A stretch of 64,000 bases of DNA from Pseudomonadota bacterium (GTDB taxonomy: Bacteria; Bdellovibrionota; Bacteriovoracia; Bacteriovoracales; Bacteriovoracaceae): assembly GCA_027487515.1 (NCBI GenBank), contig JAIYDL010000022.1, positions 32,624 to 96,623 of the forward strand. The letters run 5' to 3'. A program made the position numbers and the translations under genes. This document shows positions 7,211-15,774 of the stretch, in pieces (positions within the stretch are counted from its first letter, which is position 1; each line of letters starts with the position of its first letter). Below the pieces are notes generated by a model that was given only the letters and a program-made list of their open reading frames with translations, made no database searches and was not told the origin of the DNA.

Positions 7211-9496
7211 GACCTCCACCACTCCCGTTTTTCCGTTCATCTTAATCAGGTCACCGTCGTTGATGAGCTTCGTGGCGTCGATGAGGTTCAGGATGGCCGG
7301 GATGCGGTACTCGCGGCCGATGACTGCGGCGTGAGACAAGAGTCCACCCACCTCAGTGATGACCCCGCCAACGCGAGCGAGAACCGGCGTCCATCCTGGG
7401 TCCGTGAAAACCGTGACGAGGATCTCCTCCCTGGTGAGGCCCCCCGTTTGATGGATGTCAAAGATGACCCGAGCTCGGCCAGTGACCTCCCCAGGACTAC
7501 AGCCCAGACCCTTGAGGTCTCCGGACCCCGACGCTTTGGCGGCCTGGATCCTCCCACCGAATTCATTCGGTGGCGTAAACATTCGGTAGCCTTCGTAGTA
7601 CTGCCGCCGGCGCCGCGTCTCCGGAAGCGGAGCGCCGGACAGGGCCCGGGCGACCTCCCGGACGTCGAGCATGAAGGCGTCGATCTCCGAGAGGCCGCGG
7701 CGCCGGGCGAATTCGAGGAGACCCAGGCGCAGAAGGTAGTAGGCCCGCGTCGAGTACGACCGCATTTCCTCCCGGAGTCGGAGGAACTCGCGAGAGGCTT
7801 CCGTGCGTCGTTCAAAAAGTACTCGAGCTAGGGGCCCGAGGTTTCTTCGGATCCGGTCGAAGGTCAGTTCATAGCGGTTCTCACCGCCCTCCTTCGTCGG
7901 CAGATAGCTTCGAACCAGATCGTCGACCCAGTCCTTGCGCTCTCCCCAACGCGCGACCCGGAGATCGAGCTCGGCAGGGCCGTGGTGATAATGGTCCGCG
8001 AGAAAATTTTCACGTTCGCGGTGATACGCTTCCGATCCTAGGCCGTGGTGTTCCGCCACAACCCACAACTTCCCAAGGCCCGCCTGGACGTCGAGGTGGG
8101 CGACGCCCCGGAGTTCGCTCATCAAGTCAACCTCGTCTCCGAGTTCGTAGCCGGGAAGTTTCTTGAGCTGGCCCTTGTACTCCGTTTGGTAATTCGAATT
8201 ATTGTAGATCGTCCGGAAGTAGCTCTTCTCCGTTTGGTTTTGGAAGCGGATTACCTCAGAAAACCAAGCTTCGAAGTCGCGGGTCGGCATCGAGGGCAGT
8301 CGTGGAAGTTGAGCCTTTAGCGCGCGGTCATCGCCCTCGAAAGTCTGCCGGAAGTGCCGGATCATGTTCCGGCAATCGAGGAATTCCGAGTTCAGTCCGA
8401 TCAGAACGGGGATGGCGCCGACGACCGACGCCACGGAGACCGGAGTGTGCGCGGGCCCGGCCTCGCCGTAGTCTTTTTGAACTCCGATGTCGCGGTCGAA
8501 GTCGGCTTCTTTAAAATCCGGGAGCTTCTTCAGGCCATCCTTCACTGCCCCGGCGTTCCAGTAAACTCGGCCGTAGTGGTAGACGATCCAGTCCACCGTT
8601 TCGTCGTTCGAAATGAGCCGAACTTTCTTTAAGTACTCACCCATCGAATACTGAAGCGCGTCCCGGTAAACGGAGAACATGAATGGCGTGCAGACCCGCG
8701 CCGAAACACCCCCGTCCTTGAAGTCCGCGTTCGTGAGCTCGGGAGAATCGGTTCGAGGCAGGAACGTCGTGACTGGCCGGGACTGGAGGATGTAGACCTT
8801 TCCATCTAGCCCGATCGCCCACTCTATGTCCTGGGGCGACCCATAGTGCGCCTGGATCCGCGCGGCGAGCTCCACGAGTTCCGAGAGTTGTTCGGACGTG
8901 ATCCGCGTGCCTTCAGCGTTGACGGACTCTCGGATCAGGCGATCGGAGATCCAGTCGTAGACGATCGCCGTGGGTGTGACGTGGCCCGAGACGAGGCGCT
9001 CCCCGAGACCAGCACAGAGTTCGATGTACATCTCCTCCTCGTGACCGTTGAGAGGATTGATGGTGAAAAGAACCCCGGCGGTCACCGCCGGAACCATCTT
9101 CTGCACGAGGACACTCATCCGCAGGGACTCCGGAGTCCACTCAATCCCTCTCGTTTCAAGGTAGTCACGCACTCGTGAAGAGTCGCGAGACGCGAAGCAC
9201 TCAAGGATCCGGGACTCGAGGTCCGTCAGAGAGGAGACGTCGAGGAATGTTTCGTACTGGCCCGCGAAGCTCGCGTCGCCGAGGTCCTCGAGGCTTCCGC
9301 TCGAGCGCACGGCAACGGGGAATCCTCCGAGCAGAGCGACATCGGCCAGACTCACCGGCGCGGGCTTCTCGAGCACGAGTCCTCGAGGAACGGGAAATCC
9401 GGCCAGAAGCAGTTCGTGTAACTTCTGCGCCTTCCCTCCAAACTGCGAGGTCGTCTTTGGGTCAAGCCCGGGGTTGCCTAGATAAAAGTGAGTCAT
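7193..9496 (-). CDS. PEP-utilising/Rph-like phosphotransferase without PEP TIM barrel
   Basis: An enzyme of 767 residues. The N-terminal ATP-grasp domain (to about residue 260) shows GGKAQKLHELL, PVAVRSSGSLED, SFAGQYET, GVLFTINPL and DIEWAIGLDG...ILQSRPVT. The phosphohistidine swivel domain is at the C terminus with GGLLSHAAVIGRE, catalytic His at about 722. A long middle region (about 270-640) has no match I recognise. The order ATP-grasp, middle domain, His domain is that of rifampicin phosphotransferase and differs from PEP synthase, which ends in a PEP-binding barrel. It likely phosphorylates an organic acceptor held by the middle domain. Its placement beside the lipid export operon suggests a lipid-linked or polyol acceptor (inference). 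An AGGAGC ribosome site precedes the ATG. Confidence 0.82.
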   Translation of the reverse strand: MTHFYLGNPGLDPKTTSQFGGKAQKLHELLLAGFPVPRGLVLEKPAPVSLADVALLGGFPVAVRSSGSLEDLGDASFAGQYETFLDVSSLTDLESRILECFASRDSSRVRDYLETRGIEWTPESLRMSVLVQKMVPAVTAGVLFTINPLNGHEEEMYIELCAGLGERLVSGHVTPTAIVYDWISDRLIRESVNAEGTRITSEQLSELVELAARIQAHYGSPQDIEWAIGLDGKVYILQSRPVTTFLPRTDSPELTNADFKDGGVSARVCTPFMFSVYRDALQYSMGEYLKKVRLISNDETVDWIVYHYGRVYWNAGAVKDGLKKLPDFKEADFDRDIGVQKDYGEAGPAHTPVSVASVVGAIPVLIGLNSEFLDCRNMIRHFRQTFEGDDRALKAQLPRLPSMPTRDFEAWFSEVIRFQNQTEKSYFRTIYNNSNYQTEYKGQLKKLPGYELGDEVDLMSELRGVAHLDVQAGLGKLWVVAEHHGLGSEAYHRERENFLADHYHHGPAELDLRVARWGERKDWVDDLVRSYLPTKEGGENRYELTFDRIRRNLGPLARVLFERRTEASREFLRLREEMRSYSTRAYYLLRLGLLEFARRRGLSEIDAFMLDVREVARALSGAPLPETRRRRQYYEGYRMFTPPNEFGGRIQAAKASGSGDLKGLGCSPGEVTGRARVIFDIHQTGGLTREEILVTVFTDPGWTPVLARVGGVITEVGGLLSHAAVIGREYRIPAILNLIDATKLINDGDLIKMNGKTGVVEVLEKGP

Positions 9497-9591
9497 GCTC
9501 CTATTCTAAGGCCGATGGCGCCGATCACTCATTTTTTTTAGCCGACGAGATCATTAATCTTCCACGGCCATCCCGCTGGTCCACCTTCCAT

Positions 9592-9621
9592 TTGACCAAG
9601 GGACGAAGATGCCAATAAGAT
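9592..9621 (+). promoter_or_regulatory. Probable promoter of the first radical SAM operon
   Basis: In the 213-base gap before the radical SAM gene, TTGACC (9592-9597) and TAAGAT (9616-9621) are 18 bases apart, giving a leader of about 80 bases. The -35 is strong and the -10 weak, so this is a plausible rather than certain site. Nothing else is evident in the gap. Confidence 0.4.
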
Positions 9622-9709
9622 GACTCTATGAATAGAGGCATTCCCCACTCACTTGTTCGAAACTGTGTAGCGCCATGGGAGCCTTTTTTCCAATTTTCTC
9701 AGAGGCCCT

Positions 9710-11134
9710 GTGCAGACATTTAATCTCCTAGAACGCTTCAATCTCCGGGCCGTCAAAGGACTTAACTTTCTTAAGCCCCGTGAACTCTGCTACGTCCGCG
9801 TGATCTCCCTCGTTGACCTGACAGCGATCGACGCTGGCGTCATTTCCGAAGCTGCCAAGCACTCCTCGATGACCTTCGTTTCTTTTCCGATCGAAGAGAT
9901 CAACCAAGCCGAGAAAGTCCGTGCCGTCATCCAGCTGGGGATCAGAGGGTTCGCGCTCCGGGCCAGCTACGATGACAAGAAGTTCCTCCACCATGACCGA
10001 AGAGGCCCCGAGCGCTCCGGTGACCTGGATCTCATCGCCAAGGTTGAGCAGTTTCGGCGAGAATATCCTGACGTCGAGGTGGTGGTTGAGTTCCAGCTCC
10101 GGCCCGACCTGCGCATCCTCGCGCCGACCATCGCGCGGCTTTACGAAGAGGGAATGCGGTGGGTTGTCCTGAACGCCGAAGGCGTGCCCGATAAGCTGCG
10201 AACATCGAGCTTCCGGGAAGTCTTCGAGTACCTCAGGATCCGGAGCTGCAACTACCTGAACGTCTACTTCCCCTTTTGGAATCCGGAATTCCGCGAATGG
10301 GACATCAAAACTCAGAACACGTTCTCGGGCCTCTTCGAAGTCCACATCGACATCTCGAACCGCTGCACGCACAGCTGCACGTTCTGCGGTCTCTATGGCC
10401 CCGCGGCCATCGAGGACATCAAGAAAGACAACGGCGGTAAGCTCAGTCCCCAGGTGAACGAGTTCATGAAGATGGAGATCGACTCCGAGCACTGCCACCG
10501 GATCATCGAGAGCTTACCCTGGAGCGTTCGACTGGTGCAGTTCGGCGGCGCCGGCGATCCACTCATGCACCGAGACGCGGTGAAGTTCATCGGCGCCGTT
10601 CGCAGTCGGGGCTTCCGAGTGAGCGTCCTTTCGAACATGGAGTATCTCGGAGAAGAGGATATCCTCGAACTCCATCGACTCAGTGGCCGAAAAGATGAGC
10701 TCCATTTCATCGCCAATGTCTCGGCCGGGACTCCGGAGCTGTACGTCGAGACGAGGCCTCGGCAAACCGAAAAAACCTTTGAACGCGTGGTCTCGGTGCT
10801 CGATCGGTTCAGCACTCTCCGAGAGACCAGCACCGACGGGAGAGGAGTCTATTTCACTGTCATGTGCGTGGTCACCTCGATTAACTGCCGCTCGCTCCTT
10901 GATGTGGCCAAGCTCTCCGTGAAGTTGCGGGCCCAGAAACTGTGGTTCAAGCCCATGGAGCTTCACGCGAATTTCCAGGCACCTCTGGTACCAAGTGGTG
11001 ATACGATGATGCGAGACATGGCCCGCTCCCTGAAGGCCGCAGCGGACTATGCCCTGGCCCACGGAGTTGAACTGGAGCAGCAAGAGTACTGCGACCAAAT
11101 CTTCGAGCGCTACTTGGGAGAAATGCATGTCTGA
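9710..11134 (+). CDS. Radical SAM protein with long N-terminal domain (paralog 1)
   Basis: A protein of 474 residues starting at GTG behind an AGAGG ribosome site. The [4Fe-4S]/SAM motif CTHSCTFC is at residues 219-226, preceded by about 190 residues of alternating helix/strand I cannot assign (possibly half-barrel-like) and by the conserved-looking stretch NVYFPFWNPEFREWDIKTQNTFSG. No SPASM motif follows the radical SAM barrel; instead it lies in the next gene, which overlaps by 8 bases. A second copy of the pair is at 20478-22275 on the other strand. SPASM-type radical SAM enzymes usually modify peptides or proteins. No precursor peptide was recognised. The fold call is firm and the reaction is unknown. 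Confidence 0.85.
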   Translation: MQTFNLLERFNLRAVKGLNFLKPRELCYVRVISLVDLTAIDAGVISEAAKHSSMTFVSFPIEEINQAEKVRAVIQLGIRGFALRASYDDKKFLHHDRRGPERSGDLDLIAKVEQFRREYPDVEVVVEFQLRPDLRILAPTIARLYEEGMRWVVLNAEGVPDKLRTSSFREVFEYLRIRSCNYLNVYFPFWNPEFREWDIKTQNTFSGLFEVHIDISNRCTHSCTFCGLYGPAAIEDIKKDNGGKLSPQVNEFMKMEIDSEHCHRIIESLPWSVRLVQFGGAGDPLMHRDAVKFIGAVRSRGFRVSVLSNMEYLGEEDILELHRLSGRKDELHFIANVSAGTPELYVETRPRQTEKTFERVVSVLDRFSTLRETSTDGRGVYFTVMCVVTSINCRSLLDVAKLSVKLRAQKLWFKPMELHANFQAPLVPSGDTMMRDMARSLKAAADYALAHGVELEQQEYCDQIFERYLGEMHV

Positions 11135-11510
11135 CCTCGTGAAAAAAGTTCCCCAGGACCTTACCGTTGATGAAGTCCGGATCGGCGTCGCCAATGGGGA
11201 TGTCCCCGCGAACCTTTACTCAGAGATTCCGTGCACCATAGGCCACTCCTACATCCGGTTCGAGGTCTCCGGAAACATCGTCCCTTGTTGCATCGCCAAG
11301 CACCGGATCGGCGATGTCAAAAAAAATGATTGGCGCGACGTCTGGCACTCCGGCGCCTACGATTCCTTTCGCCGGAAAATGTCCCGGATCCATCTCGATC
11401 GGTTTCATCTGGTAGACCCCGAATGGACCTTCTGCCAACAGTGCAGCCACGTGCCTTTGAACCAGACCAACGCAGACCTCCTCCGCAAAGGCCGTCAGGA
11501 AGAACCATGA
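11127..11510 (+). CDS. Stand-alone SPASM-domain partner of the radical SAM enzyme
   Basis: A protein of 127 residues starting at the ATG at 11127, within the last 8 bases of the radical SAM gene (ATGTCTGA, the same overlap as in the paralogous locus). Cys36, Gly49 and Cys54 give the SPASM signature C-x12-G-x4-C, and Cys103-x2-Cys106 (CQQC) completes a possible auxiliary cluster site. The segment DWRDVWHSGAYDSFRRKM resembles the WxS..F..lR region of SPASM domains. In most enzymes this domain is fused after the radical SAM barrel. Here it is separate and is presumed to assemble with the upstream enzyme. The end overlaps the next start as ATGA. Confidence 0.75.
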   Translation: MSDLVKKVPQDLTVDEVRIGVANGDVPANLYSEIPCTIGHSYIRFEVSGNIVPCCIAKHRIGDVKKNDWRDVWHSGAYDSFRRKMSRIHLDRFHLVDPEWTFCQQCSHVPLNQTNADLLRKGRQEEP

Positions 11511-12874
11511 AAAAATCCAGCGAAGTCCGTGACGAACTCAACGCCGTTTCCCCAAGCTTCTGTTTGGCGAAGTGGCTCCAAGTGACCATCCACCTCCAGA
11601 ACGGACACACGCACTCCTGCCACCATCCCATGACCCATAAAGTCTCCCTCGATGAGCTCGCCTATGATCCGTCGGCGCTTCACAACACCAGCGAGAAAAA
11701 AGAGTACCGGAAGCAGATGCTCGAGGGCACCAGACCGAAGGAATGCCAGTACTGTTGGAACATCGAAGACGCGCACCCGGACAACTTGAGCGATCGCACG
11801 TTTAAGTCCGCCGATGACTGGGCCTACACCCGGCTCGGAGAAATCTCCACCGCTCCCTGGGATCGGTCGGTGAACCCCGCCTACATCGAAGTGAGCTTCG
11901 GGAACGAGTGTAACTTCAAGTGCGCCTACTGCGCCCCGCACATTTCCTCGGGCCTCATGACGGAGTACCTGAAGCACGGTCACTACTCAGGCATGCCCCA
12001 GTTCTCCCTCGATAACATCCGGGACCTCGGTCAGTTTCCCTATTCCAAAGACGAGCACAATCCCTACGTCGACGCGTTCTGGAAGTGGTGGCCAAGTGCG
12101 AGCAAGGACCTCAAAACGTTCCGGATCACGGGCGGAGAACCACTCCTGAACCCGAACACCTACCGGTTCTTCGAGTTCCTTCGACAGAACCCCATGCCGG
12201 ACCTGAGTCTTGCGATCAACAGTAACCTCGGAATCCCGCGCGGGACGCTCGACAAGTTCATCCGCGAGGTCAAGTACATCACCGACCACAAGCTCATCAA
12301 AGACTTCCAGTTTTTCACGAGCGTCGACACCTACGGGAAGAACGCCGAATTCATCCGGTTTGGCCTCGACTACGACGAGTACATGGAGAACGTGAAACTC
12401 TTCCTTCGGGAAGTCCCGCAGGCCCAGCTCATTTTCATGTGCACCTACAACGCCTTCTCCGTCTTGAACTTCCGAAAATTCCTCGATCAAGTGATCGAGC
12501 TCAAGCGCGCCCATAAGAACGAATGGAACTACACGAAAGTGTTCCTCGACACTCCGTACTTGAAGGACCCGCGGTTTCTCTCGTGCTACGTCTTAACCGA
12601 GGACTTCTGGCCCGTGGTCCGCGCAGACCTCGAGTACATGAAACAGTTCGCCGTCGGCGACGCCCCGGGGGATGCGCTCTTCTACGAGCACGAGGTCAGC
12701 AAGTTCGAACGGATCCTTAACTGGCTCGAGAATCTGGAAGAAAGCATGCACCGGCAAGGCATGCGCCGGACGCTCTACGACTTCATTCAGGAGTACGAGG
12801 ACCGGAAAGGGATCCGCTTCCACGACTACTGCCCCGAGTACGCCGCGTTCTACGAACTATGTAAGTACAGCTGA
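11507..12874 (+). CDS. Twitch-domain radical SAM protein
   Basis: A protein of 455 residues from the ATG at 11507, which overlaps the preceding stop as ATGA. An auxiliary cluster motif comes first (Cys19-x13-Gly33-x4-Cys38, then Cys80-x2-Cys83), followed by the radical SAM motif CNFKCAYC at 135-142 and RITGGEPLL near residue 206. This inverted order matches the twitch-domain radical SAM family known from protein families but without an established reaction. The operon therefore encodes two radical SAM barrels and two auxiliary cluster modules. The gene ends 18 bases inside the convergent nucleotidyltransferase-like gene. Confidence 0.83.
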   Translation: MKKSSEVRDELNAVSPSFCLAKWLQVTIHLQNGHTHSCHHPMTHKVSLDELAYDPSALHNTSEKKEYRKQMLEGTRPKECQYCWNIEDAHPDNLSDRTFKSADDWAYTRLGEISTAPWDRSVNPAYIEVSFGNECNFKCAYCAPHISSGLMTEYLKHGHYSGMPQFSLDNIRDLGQFPYSKDEHNPYVDAFWKWWPSASKDLKTFRITGGEPLLNPNTYRFFEFLRQNPMPDLSLAINSNLGIPRGTLDKFIREVKYITDHKLIKDFQFFTSVDTYGKNAEFIRFGLDYDEYMENVKLFLREVPQAQLIFMCTYNAFSVLNFRKFLDQVIELKRAHKNEWNYTKVFLDTPYLKDPRFLSCYVLTEDFWPVVRADLEYMKQFAVGDAPGDALFYEHEVSKFERILNWLENLEESMHRQGMRRTLYDFIQEYEDRKGIRFHDYCPEYAAFYELCKYS

Positions 12875-13813
12875 CGATCCCGGAAAGAGTGCCTGGAGCT
12901 GCTCGTTCTCGCGTACCTCATCGAACCCTGGCCTCAGTACCGCCCGGACCTTCGTGAGGCGTGAGAGGTGCTCGAGCATCTGCTGGGCCTGGCCCCAGGG
13001 CCGCTGGCAGTAGAGACCCCAAACCTCCCAGGCAATCTGGCGCTCGATCAGCGAGCGCTCGTCTGGGGTGAGCCCCTCCAAAAGTTTCCGATCCTCCGCT
13101 TCGCGGTCATGGTGAAACCAGAGGTAGAGATGCGGCGCGAGGATCCGAAAGCCGCCGCCGAGGTCTGCGTGATACACATCGAACTCTGGCTTCCGCGCCT
13201 CTTCAAGCCAGCGGCCCAGGGATTCCGGGAGTTCTGGCCGCGACGGGAGGAGGCCCCCTAGCACCTGAATGATCGTCTCCGTTGTGATTTGCTCCGCAGG
13301 TGTGTTGAGACCCGTGAGCTCAAGGTGGTGTCGCCATTTCTTTTGGCGAAGCCAGGGTTCTCCCTGAAGCGTAAAGGCATCGGAGAAAAACATCCGCTGC
13401 AGGAAGATCAGTTTCTCAATCCGATCCACTGGAGCTGCGGACTGTGTGAGCGACTCCAGCACTGGGTCCCGGCGCAGCTCAAAGGAATTCATCCGAGGCA
13501 CGAGCTCTGCGAGATCCTTCAAGAGGTAGACGTTCGCTTCTCCGAGAAACGGAAGCACGCGCTTCGCCGTGCCGAGAGTTCGCAACAGAGTTGACGTGGG
13601 CAATTCCTGATCCGAGAGCACGGTGACATCGAGGTCACTGACACCGAAGACAAACGTTCGTGCACGGACACTGTTCCGATCCCAAACCTTAGTCCCTGGC
13701 CCCAGGAGAAGCTTGAGGAGAACCCGCAGGATGAGAAGGCCCGTGACGTATGGGAGTATGGCGATGCACCGGGGAAGAATCTGGTCCAGGCGGTGAAAGT
13801 CATTCTTTTTCAT
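12857..13813 (-). CDS. Nucleotidyltransferase-like protein
   Basis: A protein of 318 residues. The only motif I trust is FGVSDLDVTVL near residue 52, which fits the G-S-D-x-D metal site of minimal nucleotidyltransferases. An N-terminal hydrophobic stretch (ILPYVTGLLILRVLLKLLLG) and a mostly helical remainder follow. Family relatives transfer NMP to proteins, small molecules or RNA. It lies convergent to the radical SAM operon, overlapping its end by 18 bases, so any functional tie is by neighbourhood only. The start has no ribosome site but a TATACT six bases upstream, suggesting a leaderless mRNA. Confidence 0.55.
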   Translation of the reverse strand: MKKNDFHRLDQILPRCIAILPYVTGLLILRVLLKLLLGPGTKVWDRNSVRARTFVFGVSDLDVTVLSDQELPTSTLLRTLGTAKRVLPFLGEANVYLLKDLAELVPRMNSFELRRDPVLESLTQSAAPVDRIEKLIFLQRMFFSDAFTLQGEPWLRQKKWRHHLELTGLNTPAEQITTETIIQVLGGLLPSRPELPESLGRWLEEARKPEFDVYHADLGGGFRILAPHLYLWFHHDREAEDRKLLEGLTPDERSLIERQIAWEVWGLYCQRPWGQAQQMLEHLSRLTKVRAVLRPGFDEVRENEQLQALFPGSSAVLT

Positions 13814-13819
13814 CCGCTA

Positions 13820-13825
13820 AGTATA
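13820..13825 (-). promoter_or_regulatory. -10 box TATACT, leaderless start of the nucleotidyltransferase-like gene
   Basis: On the minus strand TATACT is followed by TAGCGG and then the ATG at 13813, the same spacing as at the CarS-like gene. Confidence 0.5.
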
Positions 13826-13923
13826 ACCCGATTCCGAAGACTTAACTTTCAAATTGACGGATCCCTTGGAGGGGTCATGTCAGGCTCCTCAATCGGGGAC
13901 CATCTGGAAACGGTGCGCAACCC

Positions 13924-13952
13924 TTGACAATAATGTCTCGAACACTTACAAC
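13924..13952 (+). promoter_or_regulatory. rplU: Probable sigma-70 promoter of rplU-rpmA
   Basis: A perfect TTGACA (13924-13929) is followed 17 bases later by TACAAC (13947-13952). The leader to the rplU start would be about 70-75 bases and contains an AAGGAG ribosome site just before the ATG. Confidence 0.6.
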
Positions 13953-14031
13953 CCTAAGATACTTTAACTCACCTAGGGCCAAAGCAGGGCAAACGTCCTC
14001 CCCGACAGGTGGTATCTCTTAAGGAGTTTTC

Positions 14032-14379
14032 ATGTATACGGTTGTTGAAATCAAAGGACACCAGTACAAGCTTGCAGCTGGTGACCTGATCGACGTAGAG
14101 CGGATCGAAGCCGAAGTAGGCGCGACTGTCACGTTCGACAAAGTCCTCCTCGTTGGTGGAGCAAAGACCCTCGTCGGCGCACCCGTCGTTGGCGGCGCTA
14201 CTGTCACTGCGAAGATCGTAAAACAGGGCCGGACTCGCAAGATCCTCGTGCTCAAGCGCAAGCCCGGCGCGTACCGGAAGAAGAACGGTCACCGTCAGTG
14301 CTTCACAGGTCTTTTGATCACAGAGATCAACGACGGTCAGGGTGGCGTAGCTAAAGCTGAAGCTAAGGCCAAGAAGTAA
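14032..14379 (+). CDS. rplU: 50S ribosomal protein L21
   Basis: L21 of 115 residues begins MYTVVEIKGHQYKL and ends in the conserved basic region KRKPGAYRKKNGHRQ plus an Ala/Lys tail (AKAEAKAKK) slightly longer than usual. It binds 23S rRNA early in assembly of the large subunit. It is followed by rpmA after 29 bases, the standard order, and shares its transcript. A promoter and a good AAGGAG ribosome site lie upstream. Confidence 0.97.
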   Translation: MYTVVEIKGHQYKLAAGDLIDVERIEAEVGATVTFDKVLLVGGAKTLVGAPVVGGATVTAKIVKQGRTRKILVLKRKPGAYRKKNGHRQCFTGLLITEINDGQGGVAKAEAKAKK

Positions 14380-14408
14380 TACCAATTTCAAATTAGGAGA
14401 TTCCATAT

Positions 14409-14663
14409 ATGGCACATAAGAAATCGGGTGGTAGTACATCCAACGGTCGTGACTCAAACCCAAAAATGCGCGGTGTAAAGAAGTTCGGTGGTGAAGCCGT
14501 CGAAACCGGCATGATCATCGTTCGTCAGAAAGGAACTAAGTTCCATCCAGGTCCAGGCGTTAAGATGGGCCGGGACTTCACTCTGTACGCCAACGTTCCA
14601 GGCACCGTGAAGTTCGGCTTCTACAATAAATCGACAAAAATCGTTTCAATCATTCCAGCTTAA
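14409..14663 (+). CDS. rpmA: 50S ribosomal protein L27
   Basis: L27 of 84 residues begins [16 protein letters not shown], so there is no N-terminal extension requiring proteolysis as in Firmicutes. The N-terminal tail reaches the peptidyl transferase centre. An AGGAG ribosome site precedes the start, and the gene is followed by a strong terminator, which separates the rplU-rpmA unit from obgE. Confidence 0.97.
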   Translation: MAHKKSGGSTSNGRDSNPKMRGVKKFGGEAVETGMIIVRQKGTKFHPGPGVKMGRDFTLYANVPGTVKFGFYNKSTKIVSIIPA

Positions 14664-14689
14664 TTGATCTTTAAAGATTAATAGCATAA

Positions 14690-14720
14690 AGAGGGAGCAG
14701 AAATGCTCCCTCTTTTATTT
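14690..14720 (+). terminator. Rho-independent terminator after rpmA
   Basis: A 10-bp perfect stem (AGAGGGAGCA / TGCTCCCTCT) with a GAAA tetraloop is followed by a T-rich run at 14713-14720. Some read-through into obgE is possible, since no separate obgE promoter was identified. Confidence 0.93.
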
Positions 14721-14739
14721 TGCGCTCCAGAAGTTTTTT

Positions 14740-15774
14740 ATGAAGTTTATTGATGAAGTTGATATCGAAGTAATCTCCGGTGAAGGTGGCAAGGGCTTCG
14801 TCGGCTATCGCCGAGAGAAGTACGTTCCTCTCGGGGGCCCAGACGGGGGTGACGGTGGCCACGGTGGCAACGTCTATTTCCAGGGCGACGAGGGCCTAAA
14901 CACCCTCCTCCATTTCCGTGGACTAAAAACCTTCAAGGCCGATGCCGGTGGAAACGGGGCCGGCTCAAACATGACCGGTGCGAACGGTAATGATCTGATC
15001 CTTCGGGTCCCGGTGGGCACTCTGATTTCACACAGAGAAAGCGGCCAGCTTCTTTGCGACATCACCGAGAACGGACAAGTCTACGAAGCGGCGAAGGGTG
15101 GGCAGGGCGGATTCGGGAACGCTCACTTTAAATCCTCCACTCACCAGACACCGCGCTTCGCTCAAAACGGCGAACCCGGGACGATGATCCCCGTTCACCT
15201 CGAACTTAAACTCCTCGCTGACATCGCCCTGATTGGACTTCCAAACGCCGGTAAATCAACCCTCATCAGCGCGATCAGCGCTGCTCGGCCTAAGATCGCG
15301 GACTATCCGTTCACGACGCTCGAGCCGAACCTCGGCGTGGTTGAGCTCGATGACAAGACTCTGGTCGTCACTGACATTCCAGGCCTCATCGAAGGCGCCG
15401 CTGAAGGCAAGGGCCTTGGGATCAAGTTCCTGAAGCACATCGAACGCACCTCGGCCCTCGTGCATCTCATCGACTGCTCCATGTTCCTTGAAGAGTTCGA
15501 AGCGATCGAGGCCTACATGACGATCCGCCAGGAGCTCGAGAAGTTCAATCCGGAGCTTCTGAACAAGAAAGAAATCGTCTGCCTGACGAAAATTGATGCG
15601 ATGACTGAAGATGAGATTGAAAAATTCCGCTCCAGCATGGAAACTCAGCTGGACCGGAAAGTTCTTCCGATCTCCGGGGTTTCGGGCCGCAACATTGAAC
15701 ACCTAAAGCAACTCATGTTAAGAACAAAAGAAATCATCCAGGAAGAAGAGAAAGAGGCGAACCATGGCAAATGA
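14740..15774 (+). CDS. obgE: GTPase ObgE/CgtA
   Basis: A protein of 344 residues with the Obg glycine-rich N-terminal domain (about 1-158, for example GGPDGGDGGHGGNV) and a G domain: G1 GLPNAGKST, the switch region with PFTT, G3 DIPGLIEGA and G4 TKID near residue 285. It lacks the C-terminal OCT domain, like the E. coli form. It is a large-subunit assembly and stress checkpoint GTPase. It follows rplU-rpmA as in many bacteria and overlaps rsfS by 11 bases. Confidence 0.96.
   Translation: MKFIDEVDIEVISGEGGKGFVGYRREKYVPLGGPDGGDGGHGGNVYFQGDEGLNTLLHFRGLKTFKADAGGNGAGSNMTGANGNDLILRVPVGTLISHRESGQLLCDITENGQVYEAAKGGQGGFGNAHFKSSTHQTPRFAQNGEPGTMIPVHLELKLLADIALIGLPNAGKSTLISAISAARPKIADYPFTTLEPNLGVVELDDKTLVVTDIPGLIEGAAEGKGLGIKFLKHIERTSALVHLIDCSMFLEEFEAIEAYMTIRQELEKFNPELLNKKEIVCLTKIDAMTEDEIEKFRSSMETQLDRKVLPISGVSGRNIEHLKQLMLRTKEIIQEEEKEANHGK

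Noticed and set aside
9728..10498. Long minus-strand frame opposite the radical SAM gene
   Set aside because: The plus-strand product has clear radical SAM motifs; the antisense product has none. The same applies to the frames opposite gpmI (16874-17626) and rlmH to rplU.
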